Shown: positions 63,061 through 64,000 of the stretch, piece after piece
Numbering within the stretch: position 1 is the stretch's first letter
Layout of the letters: each line of letters opens with the position of its first letter
Source of the DNA: Limanda limanda
Taxonomy: Eukaryota > Chordata > Actinopteri > Pleuronectiformes > Pleuronectidae
Length of the DNA: 64,000 nucleotides
Direction of reading: 5' to 3'
NCBI RefSeq assembly: GCF_963576545.1
Contig: NC_083641.1
Span: forward strand, 21,281,523 to 21,345,522
Notes under the pieces: model-generated
Told to the model about the DNA's origin: nothing
Seen by the model: only the letters and a program-made list of their open reading frames with translations
Databases searched by the model: none
Translations under genes and position numbers: made by a program

Positions 63061-63496
63061 GGTATTTCTTAGAGGAGATTAGAAATGTATAAAGCACTTG
63101 AGATAATTTGAATAATTTGAATAAGTAAATTGCATCAGTGCAGGGACTTATAACATAATAATACAGAGAACTAGTACAAGTAATCCTCAATCGTGCATTC
63201 TTTTGCAAAACTGCATCCCTTCACAAGACATTATTTAAAAACCTTTAGTGGTGATTCAAAGGTCTTGGATGTTTATCACGTATCCATGCAGCTCCCTTTA
63301 TGTTCTCTTTCCTATTGCCGTGCCCATTGGTTTAAAGTGTCATTTCAAATGTATGAACCAATGTCGTCTGTTCATGCAGAAGAATATCCAAAGCCACAGC
63401 GTTGAGTCTGTGGACACTGGTTGACCTCCCTGATGTTTAATGTATACCTTAACAAATGCTTGTTTACTTATGTGCTGCTCCTAACTGTGCTCTCAG

Positions 63497-63706
63497 CTGT
63501 AGGTGTTGCCAAGCAGATAGACTGGTTTGGACCGAATGGCGACAGGATAGAACCGAACAGACCCGACATAACGGTAACCCGTAACGATGAGTCAACCTCC
63601 ACCCTCACGCTGTATAAAGCTGGGACTGAGAATGCGGGGACATACAAGTGTGTCGCTACCAATGGAGACCAGCAAGGGGAGTCAACCGTTAAAGTGAAAA
63701 TCTTTC
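63497..63706 (+). CDS. ncam1: NCAM1-type coding exon 3 (second half of Ig domain 1)
   Basis: This 210-bp exon encodes residues 43-112 and completes Ig domain 1. Visible hallmarks are the core tryptophan in IDWFGPNG (Trp52), the strand-E-like STLTLY (residues 77-82), the second disulphide cysteine in AGTYKC (Cys94) and the domain end VKVKIF (107-112). The Cys41-Cys94 spacing fits the Cys41-Cys96 bridge of mammalian NCAM1. WFGPNG and VKVKIF favour NCAM1 over NCAM2. The acceptor used here is CTCTCAG at 63496, which gives CEAVGVAK and aligns without a gap to the family. A second AG six bases downstream (63502) is also in frame. The tyrosine-corner acid, usually Asp before Ala-Gly, is Asn88 here. 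The donor is TTTC/GTAAGT, phase 1. The gene continues beyond the window. Confidence 0.93.
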
Positions 63707-64000
63707 GTAAGTTTTCCTCCCACCTTACACACCCGGCGAATTATTGAGCGGTACAAGCACACAGGGAACAAAATCTTGTTTATTGAACTCAAAGTATTTT
63801 ATTGACTGCTCAAGGGCAACACATTACTCTTTTTTCTTTTCAACTGAGGATAGATTTTTCATCAGTTCAATAAACGGTCGGAAGACCATTAGAGGGCTGC
63901 TTAATGATCCTGTCTGTTGTGTGGTTCTTGTGAGTAATGGCCTTTATTTTCCATGAATGCCAAACATCAGAAAATGTCCATCAGCAGCAAAAATCCTGTA
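63707..64000 (+). other. Start of intron 3 of ncam1
   Basis: Begins GTAAGTTTTCC. No further exon is seen before the window ends. Confidence 0.8.

Larger units (their letters stand above)
62233..63496 (+). other. Intron 2 of ncam1 (1264 bp)
   Basis: GT donor GTAAGT and AG acceptor CTCTCAG, phase 1. Carries the alternating tract at 62.47 kb and a possible dispersed repeat. Confidence 0.85.

Noticed and set aside
1..64000. CRISPR arrays, operons or other prokaryotic systems
   Set aside because: No regularly spaced identical repeats with unique spacers and no compact coding. The sequence is clearly vertebrate.

Overview
The window is vertebrate nuclear DNA, almost certainly from a teleost fish. 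It is AT-rich and nearly gene-free, with many CA/GT microsatellites. It carries repeat types I recognise from fish genomes: Tc1-like and hAT-like DNA transposon remnants, MITEs with terminal inverted repeats (TIRs), tRNA-derived SINE fragments and CCCTAA-rich repeats. There is no sign of bacterial, phage or organellar sequence. No open reading frame outside the exons below looks like a host gene.

The only gene I can support is the 5' end of a neural cell adhesion molecule gene of NCAM1 type, on the + strand. Its promoter and 5' leader lie at about 29.42-29.73 kb. Coding exon 1 (29735-29786) encodes most of the signal peptide. Coding exon 2 (62158-62232) and exon 3 (63497-63706) together encode the first immunoglobulin domain. 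All three exons end in phase 1, the joined reading frame is open, and the domain cysteines fall at residues 41 and 94. The gene continues past the right edge.

Regions: (1) 1-28.4 kb is upstream flank, made of unique-looking AT-rich DNA, microsatellites, a TTAA-flanked MITE (6.56 kb), an LTR-like block (10.2-11.8 kb), a SINE (17.6 kb), an inverted-repeat element (20.5 kb) and a degenerate minisatellite (27.4-27.9 kb). (2) 28.39-29.45 kb is a tandem duplication carrying a MITE and abutting the promoter. (3) 29.45-30.1 kb is the GC-rich promoter, leader and exon 1. (4) 29.8-62.2 kb is intron 1, about 32.4 kb, holding a three-deep nest of transposable elements (37.83-39.01 kb), a Tc1-like transposase relic (42.9-43.7 kb) and a hAT-type element with a BED-finger-like ORF (58.96-59.62 kb). 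(5) 62.2-64 kb holds exons 2 and 3, intron 2 and the start of intron 3.

I found no new multi-gene system. The points most worth a second look are the promoter-proximal tandem duplication, the nested transposons, a near-perfect 31-bp hairpin at 13.4 kb that resembles a microRNA precursor, and a pair of in-frame splice acceptors six bases apart at exon 3. Repeat-family and orthology calls come from memory of family consensus patterns, not from a search.
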